DNA of 64,000 bases from Actinacidiphila yanglinensis (lineage in GTDB: Bacteria; Actinomycetota; Actinomycetes; Streptomycetales; Streptomycetaceae). Both the position numbers and the translations under genes were made by a program. The notes under the pieces are model-generated. The model saw only the letters and a program-made list of their open reading frames with translations, had not been told where the DNA came from and ran no database searches. Position 1 is the first letter of the stretch. Every line of letters begins with the position of its first letter. Below, piece after piece: positions 1-9,550 of this stretch. The DNA lies in assembly GCF_900107965.1 (NCBI RefSeq), contig NZ_FNVU01000011.1, forward strand, positions 232,023 through 296,022. Direction: 5' to 3'.

Positions 1-2
1 GC

Positions 3-245
3 CATGCCTACGCCGTGACCATCCACCGGTCCCAGGGCAGCGAGTATCCGGCGGTGGTGATCCCCGTCACCACCGGGGCCTGGATGATGTTGCAGCGCAA
101 CCTGCTCTACACCGCCGTCACACGGGCGAAACGGCTGGTCGTACTGGTGGGCTCGCGTCGTGCGATCGGTCAGGCGGTCCGTACCGTCTCCGCGGGTCGC
201 CGGTTCACGGCTCTCGACCATCGGCTTGATCTGGGCGCAAAATAG
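3..245 (+). CDS. RecD-like ATP-dependent DNA helicase, C-terminal end (5' partial)
   Basis: Only the last 80 or so residues are inside the window; the gene begins upstream. The visible part opens with HAYAVTIHRSQGSEY and continues to LLYTAVTRAKR, which are the late helicase motifs (UvrD_C_2 type) of SF1B helicases such as RecD/RecD2. These motifs couple ATP hydrolysis to 5'-3' DNA translocation. An internal GTG could be mistaken for a start, but the helicase motif continues upstream of it. The subtype (RecD2, or a stand-alone actinobacterial RecD-like AAA protein) cannot be decided from this fragment. It ends about 125 bp before citrate synthase. Confidence 0.85.
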   Translation, partial: HAYAVTIHRSQGSEYPAVVIPVTTGAWMMLQRNLLYTAVTRAKRLVVLVGSRRAIGQAVRTVSAGRRFTALDHRLDLGAK

Positions 246-263
246 GCACTCCGTGCCACTTTT
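245..263 (+). terminator. possible short terminator after the helicase gene
   Basis: GGCAC, a 3-base loop, GTGCC and then a short T run (ACTTTT) directly follow the stop codon. The stem is only 5 bp, so this is a weak candidate. It would separate the helicase transcript from citrate synthase. Confidence 0.35.
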
Positions 264-369
264 CGGCCCGATGGCCGACCCCGAGTGCACACCCCAGTGC
301 CAAATGGGGGACAGTGGTCGTAGTCAGGGCACCTCGAAGAAGAGGCAAAACCGTCGGTGAGGGAATGAC

Positions 370-1659
<1,290 letters not shown>

Positions 1660-1679
1660 CCTGGACGCACACGCAAAGA

Positions 1680-1725
1680 GAGCGCCCCGCGACGGATCCC
1701 CCCACGGGTCCGGCACGGGGCGCTC
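1680..1725 (+). terminator. terminator 1 of citrate synthase
   Basis: GAGCGCCCCG (1680-1689) pairs perfectly with CGGGGCGCTC (1716-1725). A second stem sits inside the loop: CGGATCC (1693-1699) pairs with GGGTCCG (1706-1712) through one G-T wobble. Only a weak T run (CCCGTTT) follows, which is common for actinobacterial terminators. Confidence 0.8.
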
Positions 1726-1758
1726 CCGTTTCCCGGAGCGGATCCCCCCACGGGTCCG
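1693..1758 (+). repeat. 20-bp direct repeat forming the cores of the twin terminators
   Basis: CGGATCCCCCCACGGGTCCG occurs at 1693-1712 and again, identical, at 1739-1758, a 46-bp period. Each copy folds on itself and forms the inner hairpin of one terminator. Confidence 0.9.
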
Positions 1759-1772
1759 TACCGGGCGTTTTT
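1732..1772 (+). terminator. terminator 2 of citrate synthase, with T tract
   Basis: CCCGG (1732-1736) pairs with CCGGG (1761-1765), enclosing the same CGGATCC/GGGTCCG inner stem as terminator 1, and is followed by CGTTTTT. It looks like a tandem duplicate of the first terminator with a better T tract. Confidence 0.75.
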
Positions 1773-2067
1773 GTGGCGGCTGCGCCGAGCCGGGACGAAG
1801 CGGCCGGGAGGGCCGCTCAAGCTCCCCGGTGTCGCCCCGGCGACGCAACTCGGTCCATCCCCCAAGACGGACCGTACCTCAACCCCCTGCACCGGCTCCG
1901 CCGGGGGCCGGTGTTCAAGACATAAGACCCACGAAACCCCGTAATGGTTACGTTCCAAGCTATGTGATCTACGTCTCCTCTGGGAAGGTGTTTTCGCAGG
2001 CTACCCCGCGCGCGGCCTGCTCGGCCCGATCCCGTAGCGTTCTGTCTCTCCTCGAGGGGCGGAGTAC
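1773..2067. other. intergenic region upstream of the SDR gene
   Basis: About 295 bp without a credible gene on either strand. It begins after the twin terminators. The stretch around 1921-1985 is unusually A/T-containing for this window (for example AATGGTTACG and CTATGTGATCTACG) and is the most likely site of the promoter of the following SDR gene. No clear -35/-10 pair was assigned. Confidence 0.5.
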
Positions 2068-2814
2068 ATGGCAGAGAACGGGACAGCGGTCCGGGACATC
2101 GTGGTGACCGGCGGGGGCACGGGCATCGGCCTGGCCATCGCGACCCGGTTCGCGGAGGACGGCCACCGCGTCACGATCGTCGGCCGGCGCCGCGACGTCC
2201 TGCACACCGCTGCGGACGACCTGCGCGCCGGACGCGGCCTGGACGTGACCCCCGTGGTGTGCGATCTGGCCGATCCCGACGACGTGGAGGCGGTGCTGTC
2301 GCACCTGCCCGACCGGATCGACGTCCTGGTCAACAGCGCCGGAAGCCGTGAACTGGCGGTCGGCGCCGGACCGCACGGGCTGCTGGCCCGCTGGCGCGGC
2401 GACTTCGAACGGAACGTCCTGACCGCGGTGCTGCTCACCGAGTCGCTGCGGGACCGCTTCACCGACGGCGGCCGCGTCGTCACGGTCACCTCGGTCGCCG
2501 CCCTGCGCGGCGGGGGCTCCTACGGGGCCTCCAAGGCCGCCCTGCACGCCTGGAACCACTCTCTCGCCGCCCAGCTCGGCCCCCAGGGCGTCACGTGCAA
2601 CATCGTCGCCCCGGGGACAGTGGCGGGCACGGAGTTCTTCGGGTCGCGCCTCAACGACGCGGAACTGACCCGGCGCGCCGGGCGCACCCTCGTCGGCCGC
2701 GTGGGGCGCCCCGCCGACGTGGCGGCGGCAGTGCTCTTCCTCGCCTCTCCGGAGGCGGGCTTCGTGACGGGGGAGATCCTCCAGTGCAACGGCGGCGAAC
2801 TGCTCGGCCGCTGA
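2068..2814 (+). CDS. SDR-family NAD(P)-dependent oxidoreductase
   Basis: A 248-residue classical short-chain dehydrogenase/reductase. The dinucleotide-binding motif TGGGTGIG is at residues 14-21, the structural NSAG motif near residue 90, the catalytic Ser near 139, and Tyr152-x3-Lys156 in SYGASKAAL. The C-terminal half (IVAPGTVAGTEF, then FVTGEILQCNGG) matches FabG-like SDRs. A GAGGGGCGG ribosome site lies about 8-15 bases before the ATG. The substrate cannot be inferred. It stands alone between citA and the DedA gene. Confidence 0.9.
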   Translation: MAENGTAVRDIVVTGGGTGIGLAIATRFAEDGHRVTIVGRRRDVLHTAADDLRAGRGLDVTPVVCDLADPDDVEAVLSHLPDRIDVLVNSAGSRELAVGAGPHGLLARWRGDFERNVLTAVLLTESLRDRFTDGGRVVTVTSVAALRGGGSYGASKAALHAWNHSLAAQLGPQGVTCNIVAPGTVAGTEFFGSRLNDAELTRRAGRTLVGRVGRPADVAAAVLFLASPEAGFVTGEILQCNGGELLGR

Positions 2815-2974
2815 CGCCGGAACCTCTCCACCCACGGGAGTAGCACCCCTGCGTCCCGAGGATGAGATTTCCCGGGAATCGGCGGAGAAGTGTCCCTACA
2901 CCGCCAAACCCGCTTGCCGTGGCCGGGGAACCGCTGTCAGCGTTGATCCAGGGGGTGGGAAGAGGGGCGGTGAT

Positions 2975-3931
2975 ATGGACGTTGCACTGAGTGTGTCGTC
3001 ACTGGACTTCACCTCCGGTCTCGCCGAGCACCTACGAGGTGGAAACGTCTTCTGGGCGTACGCGCTGCTGGCCGCGACGACGGCCCCGCCGCTCGTACCC
3101 AACTCAGTGCTACTCGTCACCGGCGGTGTGATGGCCGCCGAGGGCCACCTCAACATCGCTCTGGTGCTCCTCGTGGTGGCCGGCAGTGCGGTCATGGGCG
3201 ACATGCTGCTCCACCGTGCCGGCGGCGCGCTGAGCGGCCGTGTGCTCAGCCGTATGCGCCGCCGTCCCAGGCAGGCGGCCCTCCTGAAATGGGCGGCACT
3301 GCGCATCCAGCGCCATGGGGTGCCCTTCGTCATCGGTGTGCGCTTCCTGCCCAGCGGCAGGGTGATAGGCGGGGTGGCGGCAGGCGTCGTCCGGTATCCG
3401 GCTCGTCGCTACGCGATCGGCGCGGGCGTGGCCGAGGCGGTGTGGGCGTCGTACTCGGTGGGCGCCGGATATCTGAGCGGCCGCGCGGCGTCGAACTCCT
3501 TCTTCGCCCTCTCACTGGGCCTGGGCATATCCCTGGCGGTCGCGGGGGTCGGCACGATAGTGCAGTGGGTGTCGCGCGGCCGGGACCGGCGCCGGGGCGA
3601 GACGGTCCGCCCGTCGCCGGTCATCGTGACGTCCTTCTCCAGTTCCGGCGGCTCCCATGCGGTGGGCGGTGCGGCGGGTGTGGCGGGGGCCGTCGGCAAC
3701 ACTCTGGCCTCGCCGCTCGCGTCCGCGTCCGCATCCGCGCCACCGGTCTCCTCGATGCCGGCCGCTCCGATCCCGCCGGCTTCTCCCGCCGCTTCCGTAC
3801 CGTCCTCGCGTGAGCGCCCGCCGCCCACCTCGGTACCGACCGAGGGCAAGGAGATCCTGCCCTCGCCCCTGCCGCCCCCGGACAACGACGCGGATGACAG
3901 TTCCTGTCCGCTGACCGGGCGCGGCACGTAG
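2975..3931 (+). CDS. DedA/VTT-domain integral membrane protein
   Basis: A 318-residue membrane protein. Residues about 25-185 carry the VTT (DedA) pattern: a re-entrant segment TTAPPLVPNSVLLVTGG, further hydrophobic helices, and the conserved RFLPSGRVIGGVAAG with its arginines. DedA proteins are implicated in lipid scrambling or proton-coupled flippase function. The last 110 residues are a low-complexity Ala/Pro/Ser tail predicted to be disordered and cytoplasmic, which ordinary DedA proteins lack. The ATG at 2975 follows GGGAAGAGGGGCGGTGAT. It converges on the small HTH gene to its right, with 25 bp between the two. Confidence 0.82.
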   Translation: MDVALSVSSLDFTSGLAEHLRGGNVFWAYALLAATTAPPLVPNSVLLVTGGVMAAEGHLNIALVLLVVAGSAVMGDMLLHRAGGALSGRVLSRMRRRPRQAALLKWAALRIQRHGVPFVIGVRFLPSGRVIGGVAAGVVRYPARRYAIGAGVAEAVWASYSVGAGYLSGRAASNSFFALSLGLGISLAVAGVGTIVQWVSRGRDRRRGETVRPSPVIVTSFSSSGGSHAVGGAAGVAGAVGNTLASPLASASASAPPVSSMPAAPIPPASPAASVPSSRERPPPTSVPTEGKEILPSPLPPPDNDADDSSCPLTGRGT

Positions 3932-3956
3932 CCATGTCCAAGGGTGAAGTCTGCCC

Positions 3957-4160
3957 TCAGCCGGGATCTCGGCGTCCCCTGTTCCCCGGCCGCCTGGCGC
4001 TCCATGCCCGGATCGTGTCCGCGTACCAGTAGGGCTTGCCGCCCTCCACCCGATCGGGCTCCGGCAGGTGTCCGTGCTTTCGGTACGAGCGCACGGTGTC
4101 GACTTGGACGCGGATGTGGGCGGCGATGTCCGCGTACGACCACAGCGGCCGGTCGGTCAT
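3957..4160 (-). CDS. small helix-turn-helix protein (AlpA/excisionase-like)
   Basis: A 67-residue protein made almost entirely of one winged HTH. The stretch WSYADIAAHIRVQVDTVRSY is the DNA-binding helix pair, and the following HLPEPDRVEGGKPYWY is the wing seen in AlpA/excisionase/MerR-like small proteins. The start is ATG 4160, chosen because GGAGGTG sits 6 bases upstream; a longer reading frame from 4256 lacks a ribosome site. Such proteins usually belong to mobile elements or control an adjacent gene, but no integrase is nearby. It may be an orphan regulator. Confidence 0.72.
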   Translation of the reverse strand: MTDRPLWSYADIAAHIRVQVDTVRSYRKHGHLPEPDRVEGGKPYWYADTIRAWSARRPGNRGRRDPG

Positions 4161-4435
4161 GATGCACCTCCATACGACGGGGATGTCGATCAGCACCTTC
4201 GTCCGGTCAACGACTGACCGCGACGACCGCATGCGCCTGTTGATCTTCTGTGACACGGAACCCGCGTAACGGTGACAAACCCCAGGTCAGGACGCGCGCA
4301 GCCAGTCCTACGGAATTACCGATCACACCGGAACCCGTGTCGATCACTCGTTCGAGTCATCTACGGGTGCGGACCGTTTCGGAGCGGCCGGGCTGCGGGA
4401 GACTTCGAGTGCGTGACGATCTCGCTCCGTCCGCC

Positions 4436-5290
4436 TCAGTCCTTCTGCTCGGGCTCGCCGGCCACGACCCGCAGCAGGTGGGCAGCGGTGGCAGTCATCG
4501 CATCGCGAGCCGGGCGGAGATAGTGACGCGGGTCGACCACCGCCGGGTCGGCCGTGAGATGGTCGCGCACGGCGCTGGTGAAGGCAATGTTGAGTGCCGT
4601 GCCGATGTTGACCTTCGCCATTCCTGCGGCGACCGCCTGCCGTAGTTCGCCGTCGGACACGCCGGACGAACCGTGCAGGACCAGCGGCACGCCCACGAAC
4701 TCCCTCAGCCGGCTGATGAGTTCGTGGTCGAGCCGGGCGGTGCGCTCGGTCATGGCGTGCGAGCTGCCGACGGCGACGGCGAGCGAGTCCACGCCGGTGG
4801 CGGCGACGAACGATGCCGCCTCCGCCGGGTCGGTGCGCACTCCCGGGGCGTGCGCGCCGTCCTTGCCGCCCACCTCGCCGAGTTCGGCCTCCACCCACAC
4901 CCCGTGGGCGTGGGCCCACTCGGTGACCCGGGCGGTAGCGCGGACGTTCTGCTCATAGGGCAGGACCGACGCGTCGAACATCACCGAGGTCACGCCTGCG
5001 GCGACGCCGGCGTGGACAAGCGCCTCGTCCTCCACGTGGTCGAGGTGGAGGGAGACGGGCACGGTGGCCGCCGCGGCGACGGCTGCCGAGCCGGCGAGCA
5101 CACCGTCGAGGAGGCCGCCGTGGAACTTCACGGCGTTCTCACTGATCTGGAGGATGACGGGCAGTCCGGTCCGCTCGGCGGCGGCGGTGATCGCCTCGGC
5201 GTGCTCCAGGGTGATCACGTTGAAGGCGGCCACGCCACCGCCGGACGCGTGCGCGGCGAGGACGAGTTCGGCGGTGGCGGCGGTGGGCAT
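4436..5290 (-). CDS. class II (zinc) fructose/tagatose-bisphosphate aldolase family protein
   Basis: A 284-residue class II aldolase of the KbaY/GatY/FbaA fold. It shows AAFNVITLEHAEAI at the N-terminus, zinc-site HLDHVED, the GSSHAM loop, and LVLHGSSGVSD followed by GMAKVNIGTALN, which binds the phosphate. The start is ATG 5290, preceded by GAGGAAG at the right distance. It lies 185 bp downstream of the SIS-domain gene on the same strand. That pairing is typical of amino-sugar or ketose-phosphate catabolism (AgaS/AgaY-like), where an isomerase or deaminase supplies the aldolase with a ketose phosphate. The exact substrate (tagatose-1,6-bisphosphate or fructose-1,6-bisphosphate) is not decided by sequence. 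Confidence 0.88.
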   Translation of the reverse strand: MPTAATAELVLAAHASGGGVAAFNVITLEHAEAITAAAERTGLPVILQISENAVKFHGGLLDGVLAGSAAVAAAATVPVSLHLDHVEDEALVHAGVAAGVTSVMFDASVLPYEQNVRATARVTEWAHAHGVWVEAELGEVGGKDGAHAPGVRTDPAEAASFVAATGVDSLAVAVGSSHAMTERTARLDHELISRLREFVGVPLVLHGSSGVSDGELRQAVAAGMAKVNIGTALNIAFTSAVRDHLTADPAVVDPRHYLRPARDAMTATAAHLLRVVAGEPEQKD

Positions 5291-5475
5291 GCGGGCTTCC
5301 TCGGGGTCCGGGTCCCCCGGGGCAGGGCGAGGGGACCGGTGGCGCCGGCACACAACGTGCGGGCGATTCGGGCGGGTTGGTCAGCCGCGGGAGCGGTGGA
5401 AGGGAGGCTCGCGCGAGTGCGGAGCGAATCGGGTGTGCGTGCCGGTGACGGAGAGGAGGTGGCGGGAGATGACGT

Positions 5476-6366
5476 TCAGGGCAGGATGACCGAGCGGGTC
5501 AGGTTGCGCGGGCGGTCGGGGTCGTAGCCCTTGGCCTCGGCGATCGCGACGGCGACGCGCTGGGCGCGGACCAGGTCGGCGAGCGGGTCGACGGTGGGAC
5601 GGTGCTCCAGGTGGCCGCCGACCGCGGCGATGCTGGCGTCCAGGCCCTCGGGCAGCGGGCCGAAGGACCAGGCGACGCGGCCCGGACCGGTGATGCTGAT
5701 CGGGCCGTGGCGGTACTCCATCGCCGGGTACGCCTCGGTCCAGGCGCCGGCCGCCTCGCGCATCTTCAGGGCGGCCTCCTGCGCCAGGCCGTAGGTCCAG
5801 CCGGTGCCGAGGAAGGTGATCTGCTCGGCGGCGAGCGCCTCGGGCGCGAGGTCGGCGGTGACGGCGGCCCGGGCGTCGGAGATCGCTGTGGTGAGGTCCT
5901 CACCGAGGTGTGCGCGGAGCAGGGCCAGGGCGGTGGTGGCGAAGCGGGTCTGCACCACGGACTGCTCGTCGGCGAAGTCCAGGACGACGACCTCGTCGGC
6001 GGCCTGCATCACCGGGGTCTTCGGGTCGGCGGTGAGGGCGGTGACCGGGGTGGTGCCGAGCAACTGCTCGCAGGTCCTGAGCACTTCGGTGGTCGTGCCG
6101 GAGCGGGTGATCGCGAGCACCCGGTCGTAGCGGCGGCCGAGCGGGAACTCGGAGGCGGCGAAGGCGTCCGTCTCGCCCTGTCCGGTGTTCTCGCGCAGGG
6201 CGGCGAACGCCTGGGCCATGAACCAGGAGGTGCCGCAGCCGATGACCGCGACCCGCTCGCCGCGGGCGGGCAGCTTGCCGGACTGCTCCGGGGCGAGTTC
6301 GGCCGCGCGCTGCCAGCAGTCGGGCTGGGTGGCGATCTCGGTCGTGGTGAGGGACGGGGCGGCCAT
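5476..6366 (-). CDS. SIS-domain sugar-phosphate isomerase/deaminase (AgaS/GlmS-like)
   Basis: A 296-residue protein with two sugar isomerase (SIS) domains. The first contains VAVIGCGTSWFM and AITRSGTTTEV, the second FLGTGWTYGLAQEAALKMRE and YRHGPISI, as in the isomerase half of GlmS and in AgaS. It lacks the glutaminase domain, so it should isomerise or deaminate a phosphosugar rather than make glucosamine-6-phosphate from glutamine. The start is ATG 6366, preceded by GAGGAG; the longer frame to 6474 has no ribosome site. It is first in a two-gene unit with the aldolase. Confidence 0.87.
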   Translation of the reverse strand: MAAPSLTTTEIATQPDCWQRAAELAPEQSGKLPARGERVAVIGCGTSWFMAQAFAALRENTGQGETDAFAASEFPLGRRYDRVLAITRSGTTTEVLRTCEQLLGTTPVTALTADPKTPVMQAADEVVVLDFADEQSVVQTRFATTALALLRAHLGEDLTTAISDARAAVTADLAPEALAAEQITFLGTGWTYGLAQEAALKMREAAGAWTEAYPAMEYRHGPISITGPGRVAWSFGPLPEGLDASIAAVGGHLEHRPTVDPLADLVRAQRVAVAIAEAKGYDPDRPRNLTRSVILP

Positions 6367-6711
6367 ACGGGCTCCTCGGGAAGGCGGGCGCGTTGGAACG
6401 CGGGCGGGTGCCATGCGCGTGCTTCGGTCAGTGTAGATGATTGATTCTGCTTGGAGTGAGGGAGTAATGAACAAGAGTGTGCAGATCGTGGATGTCGTCC
6501 CGCAGGCGGGAGCGTCCGCCCGCGGGGTGGCGGAAGGCGGCCTGGGGCGGGGGAGACGGCGCGGATCCGGGGTGCCTCCGAGGAGCGTGGGGGCTGGGTG
6601 TGACCTGCGTCTCAGCCGGCCGAGGGGGTGTCACATTCCGCGGCCGGCAGGGCTCATGGGGGTGAGGAGCGCGGCGAGGAGGAGAGCCGAAGCCGTCGAG
6701 ACGAGGGGCAC
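6367..6711. other. divergent promoter region between the SIS and hemerythrin genes
   Basis: A 345-bp gene-free stretch. Bases 6430-6480 are A/T-rich for this window. On the minus strand TACACT (6430-6435) could be a -10 element for the SIS/aldolase unit, beside the short repeat ATCAATCATC. The rest is GC-rich without an evident palindrome. Confidence 0.45.
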
Positions 6712-7359
6712 ATGACCGAGACCCAGCGCATCGTGACCGCCAACCGGCCGGACACGATCAACTTCACCGAGATGTACGTCACGCACGACGGATTCCGCCG
6801 TGACCTGGCGCGGTTCGCCGCGGCCGTGTCCGCGGGGCGGGGCGACGCCCCCGCGGTCCGGCAGGGGTGGCAGAACTTCAAGCGGCAGCTCGACGTCCAT
6901 CACACCGTCGAGGATGCGTGGTTGTGGCCCCGGCTCAAGAATCTGGTGGCAGGGCGGCCGGACGACCTGTTGCTGCTGGAGGAGATGGAGGCGGAGCACG
7001 CGGTGCTCGACCCGCTGCTCGCCGAGGTCGAGCGGGCGCTGCATGCCGGTGCGGCCGAACTCCCGGTGCTGGTGCAGAAGTTGCGCGACACACTGGAGGT
7101 GCACCTTCGGCACGAGGAGGACGCCGCGCTGCCGTTGATCCAGTCGGTGATGACGCCCGCCGACTGGAAGGGGTTCTCCCGGGCGATGGCCCGCAAGCAG
7201 AAGCTCGGGGGCGCGTCGATATGGGTGCCGTGGATCACCGATGGGATGGCGCCGGCGGACGCGCGGAAGTTCCTGGCCCGGCTGCCCGCGCCGCTGCGCC
7301 TGCTGAACCGCCTGTCGTGGGACGGGCGGTACCGCAGTCGCGGGTTGTGGAGTTACTAG
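6712..7359 (+). CDS. hemerythrin HHE-domain protein
   Basis: A 215-residue cytoplasmic protein with the di-iron ligand pattern of hemerythrin-like domains: His25 (VTHDGF), His63/His64 with Glu67 (HHTVED), His96 with neighbouring Glu (EAEH), then His131/His134 with following acidic residues (HLRHEED). Such proteins bind O2, NO or iron, or act as redox sensors. The C-terminal 60 residues extend past the four-helix bundle. The start is ATG 6712, after GAGGGGC; an in-frame GTG at 6628 is rejected for lack of a ribosome site. It is convergent with the MarR gene. Confidence 0.87.
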   Translation: MTETQRIVTANRPDTINFTEMYVTHDGFRRDLARFAAAVSAGRGDAPAVRQGWQNFKRQLDVHHTVEDAWLWPRLKNLVAGRPDDLLLLEEMEAEHAVLDPLLAEVERALHAGAAELPVLVQKLRDTLEVHLRHEEDAALPLIQSVMTPADWKGFSRAMARKQKLGGASIWVPWITDGMAPADARKFLARLPAPLRLLNRLSWDGRYRSRGLWSY

Positions 7360-7392
7360 GCGTGGGCGGCCGGGCCGGGGCCGGCGGGTGGG

Positions 7393-7884
7393 TCAGTCCT
7401 CGGTGAGTTCGTCGGTGGCGATGCGTCCTGCCTTGGTGCTGCGCAGCAGGAAGTCGGCGATCATGACCAGTTCGGCGTCGTCGTACTCCGCGCAGACGTC
7501 GTCCATGGCGTGGCTGAGACCTGAGAGGAGGTAGGCGATCTCGGTTTCCTTCTCCTTGATCACCTGGACGAGTATCGCCCGGCGATCGCTCGGGTTGGGG
7601 GTGCGGATGACCCAGCCGCCGCGTTCCAGCCGGTCCAGCACACCGGTGAGCGTGGCGGGATGGAGACCCGCGCGCCGGGCCAGTGCTGTGGGGCCCATCG
7701 GCCCGTAGCGACTGACCAGGTCCAGGCACTCCAGGTCGGCGTCCCGGAGGTCCAGGTGCGCGCCGACCTGGTGGTTCAGCAGGGTGAGCTGCACGTTGAG
7801 GTCGTGCACGCTTTCCTTGATGCGGTTCGTCAGCCGCCTGCGCCGCCGTGCTGTCGAAGTCGCCCCGGACAGTGTGGAATCCAT
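7393..7884 (-). CDS. MarR-family transcriptional regulator
   Basis: A 163-residue MarR protein. The winged HTH reads TALARRAGLHPATLTGVLDR (recognition helix) followed by GWVIRTPNPSDRRAILV, the DxRxx wing signature. The flanking helices form the dimer interface. The start is ATG 7884 with GAGGGA 11 bases upstream. No efflux or oxidoreductase gene is coupled to it; it converges on hemerythrin and is followed upstream by a 256-bp gap, so the regulated gene is not obvious. Confidence 0.87.
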   Translation of the reverse strand: MDSTLSGATSTARRRRRLTNRIKESVHDLNVQLTLLNHQVGAHLDLRDADLECLDLVSRYGPMGPTALARRAGLHPATLTGVLDRLERGGWVIRTPNPSDRRAILVQVIKEKETEIAYLLSGLSHAMDDVCAEYDDAELVMIADFLLRSTKAGRIATDELTED

Positions 7885-8140
7885 ACGCAACGATCCCTCG
7901 CATCGTTTGCTCGCTCGCCGGGTAGGCCCATGGCCGCCCGTGCGATCGCCCGGCGGCGAGCGCGATGCCGGCAGGTGCTCGAAGCCTGACGGGGGCAGCT
8001 CAGGCGCACACCTTCTCACATCGCCCATTCGGGCTCGTAGCCCTTTCGGGCAAAACAATGCGGTGCTCCCGCCCGCTTGAGGGCGCGCGGGCGGGAGAGG
8101 AGATGCGCTGGTGAAGCACGGGGAAAGGAGAGGTGAGGGT

Positions 8141-9331
8141 TCAGCCCGCGACGATGCCCTCGCCGCCGGCGCCGCCCGGTACGGCCACGGATCCGATCGC
8201 GGTGAGCGAGCCGTTCGGACCCACCCGGAACGCGTCGACGGTGCCGGTCGCGCCGGTCTGCACGTAGAGGTCCCGGCCGTCGGTGGAGGCGGCCGCGTCC
8301 ACGGTGCCCGGGTCGGTGGGGGTGGTGCCGAGCGCGGTGAGCGGGCCGTGCGGGTCGACCCGGTAGCCGGACAGGGTGCCGCTGCCGGCGTTGGAGGCGT
8401 ACAGGTGGCTTCCGGTCGCGATCACCCAGCAGGTGGCCAGTTGACCGGTGGCCGTCACATGCGTCTGGACGAGCCGGCTGTCGCGGGTCAGGTCGAAGCC
8501 GGCGACGGCGTTCGGTCCGGCCTCGGTGACCTGGAGACTGCCCGTGCGGTCGAAGGTGAAGCCGAACGGCACCGCGTCGGGTACGGCGGTGACGACCGGG
8601 TGGGCGGACGGCGCGCCGAGCGGGTTCACCGGGAAGACGTCGATGCTGTTGGTGGCGGCCTTGGTGGTGATCACCAGCCGGGAGCCGTCGGGCGTGAAGG
8701 AGACCTGCCCCGGGGTGTGGGTGAACTGCGGGGTGGCGGTGGGGTCGAGGCCGAGCGCGCGGTGCCAGGACGGCACGGCGACCAGGTGGTTCCCGAGCCG
8801 GGCGAAGCCTTGGAGGGAGCCGCCGTCGAGGGCGTTGACGACGTAGACGAGGTTGTCGTGGAAGGTGACGCTCACCGGGAAGGTGCCGCCGGAGCCGATC
8901 ACCTGGAGGCGTTGGAGGTGGTCGCCGTGGACGGTGAAGACGGTGAGGGTGTTGCTGCCGGCGTTGACCGCGTAGAGCAGGCCGTTGCCGCGGTCGTAGG
9001 CGAGCGAACCCTGAGAAGCGAGGTGGTCGACCTGCGAGCCGTCGAGGATGCCGCCCTTTCCGCCGGTCGGGTAGGCGCCGCTGGGGCTGAGGGTGCCGTC
9101 GGCCGCGCGGTGGTAGGCGAGAACGGTGTTCGCCGTGGGGTTGTCGCTCTGGACGAACACCGGGGCGCCGGCGCTCCGGCCGCCGCTGTGGGGTGAGGTG
9201 GCAGTGGCTGCCGTGGCGGCGGGAGCGGCGCCGAGGATCGCGGCAGCGGCGGCTGCGACGGCGCCGGCCGCCGCGATACGGGTCGTACGAGTGGTGCGGC
9301 GGGTGCGGGGTTCGCGACTGACGATGGGCAT
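8141..9331 (-). CDS. secreted lactonase-family beta-propeller protein
   Basis: A 396-residue exported protein. A signal peptide (Arg-rich start, then IAAAGAVAAAAAAILGAAPA) precedes a seven-bladed propeller of the YncE/6-phosphogluconolactonase-like family. Blade repeats of the type LYAVNAGSNTLTVF, LVYVVNALDGGSLQGF, LYASNAGSGTLSGYRV and LYVQTGATGTVDAFRV are visible. Despite the family name, most secreted members have no shown lactonase activity. The start is ATG 9331, preceded by GAGGAG. Transcribed alone. Confidence 0.82.
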   Translation of the reverse strand: MPIVSREPRTRRTTRTTRIAAAGAVAAAAAAILGAAPAATAATATSPHSGGRSAGAPVFVQSDNPTANTVLAYHRAADGTLSPSGAYPTGGKGGILDGSQVDHLASQGSLAYDRGNGLLYAVNAGSNTLTVFTVHGDHLQRLQVIGSGGTFPVSVTFHDNLVYVVNALDGGSLQGFARLGNHLVAVPSWHRALGLDPTATPQFTHTPGQVSFTPDGSRLVITTKAATNSIDVFPVNPLGAPSAHPVVTAVPDAVPFGFTFDRTGSLQVTEAGPNAVAGFDLTRDSRLVQTHVTATGQLATCWVIATGSHLYASNAGSGTLSGYRVDPHGPLTALGTTPTDPGTVDAAASTDGRDLYVQTGATGTVDAFRVGPNGSLTAIGSVAVPGGAGGEGIVAG

Positions 9332-9395
9332 GGGTGCGGGACTCCTCGTGCGGAAGCGGCGATAAGGGGCCACCCGCACGGCATGCGGCATCGAC

Positions 9396-9428
9396 CGTCA
9401 ACGTCCTCATATATCACGTGAGTTGACG
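9396..9428. promoter_or_regulatory. inverted repeat in the promoter region of the beta-propeller gene
   Basis: CGTCAAC (9396-9402) and GTTGACG (9422-9428) are perfect inverted halves separated by 19 bp that include ATATATCACGTG. The repeat lies 65-97 bp before the start codon, and the A/T-rich centre could hold a -10 element. It could be an operator for an unknown regulator. Confidence 0.4.
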
Positions 9429-9550
9429 ACAGAGCTGCTTTGCGGGTGGGCCCTCACGCTAACGCCCGAGGGCAGGAGTCAAGGGGGACGAAACGGGTGA
9501 AAGGGCCGGCCGTCCCGGGTCCGTAAGGAATGGCCTCTCCGGTGGAAGGC

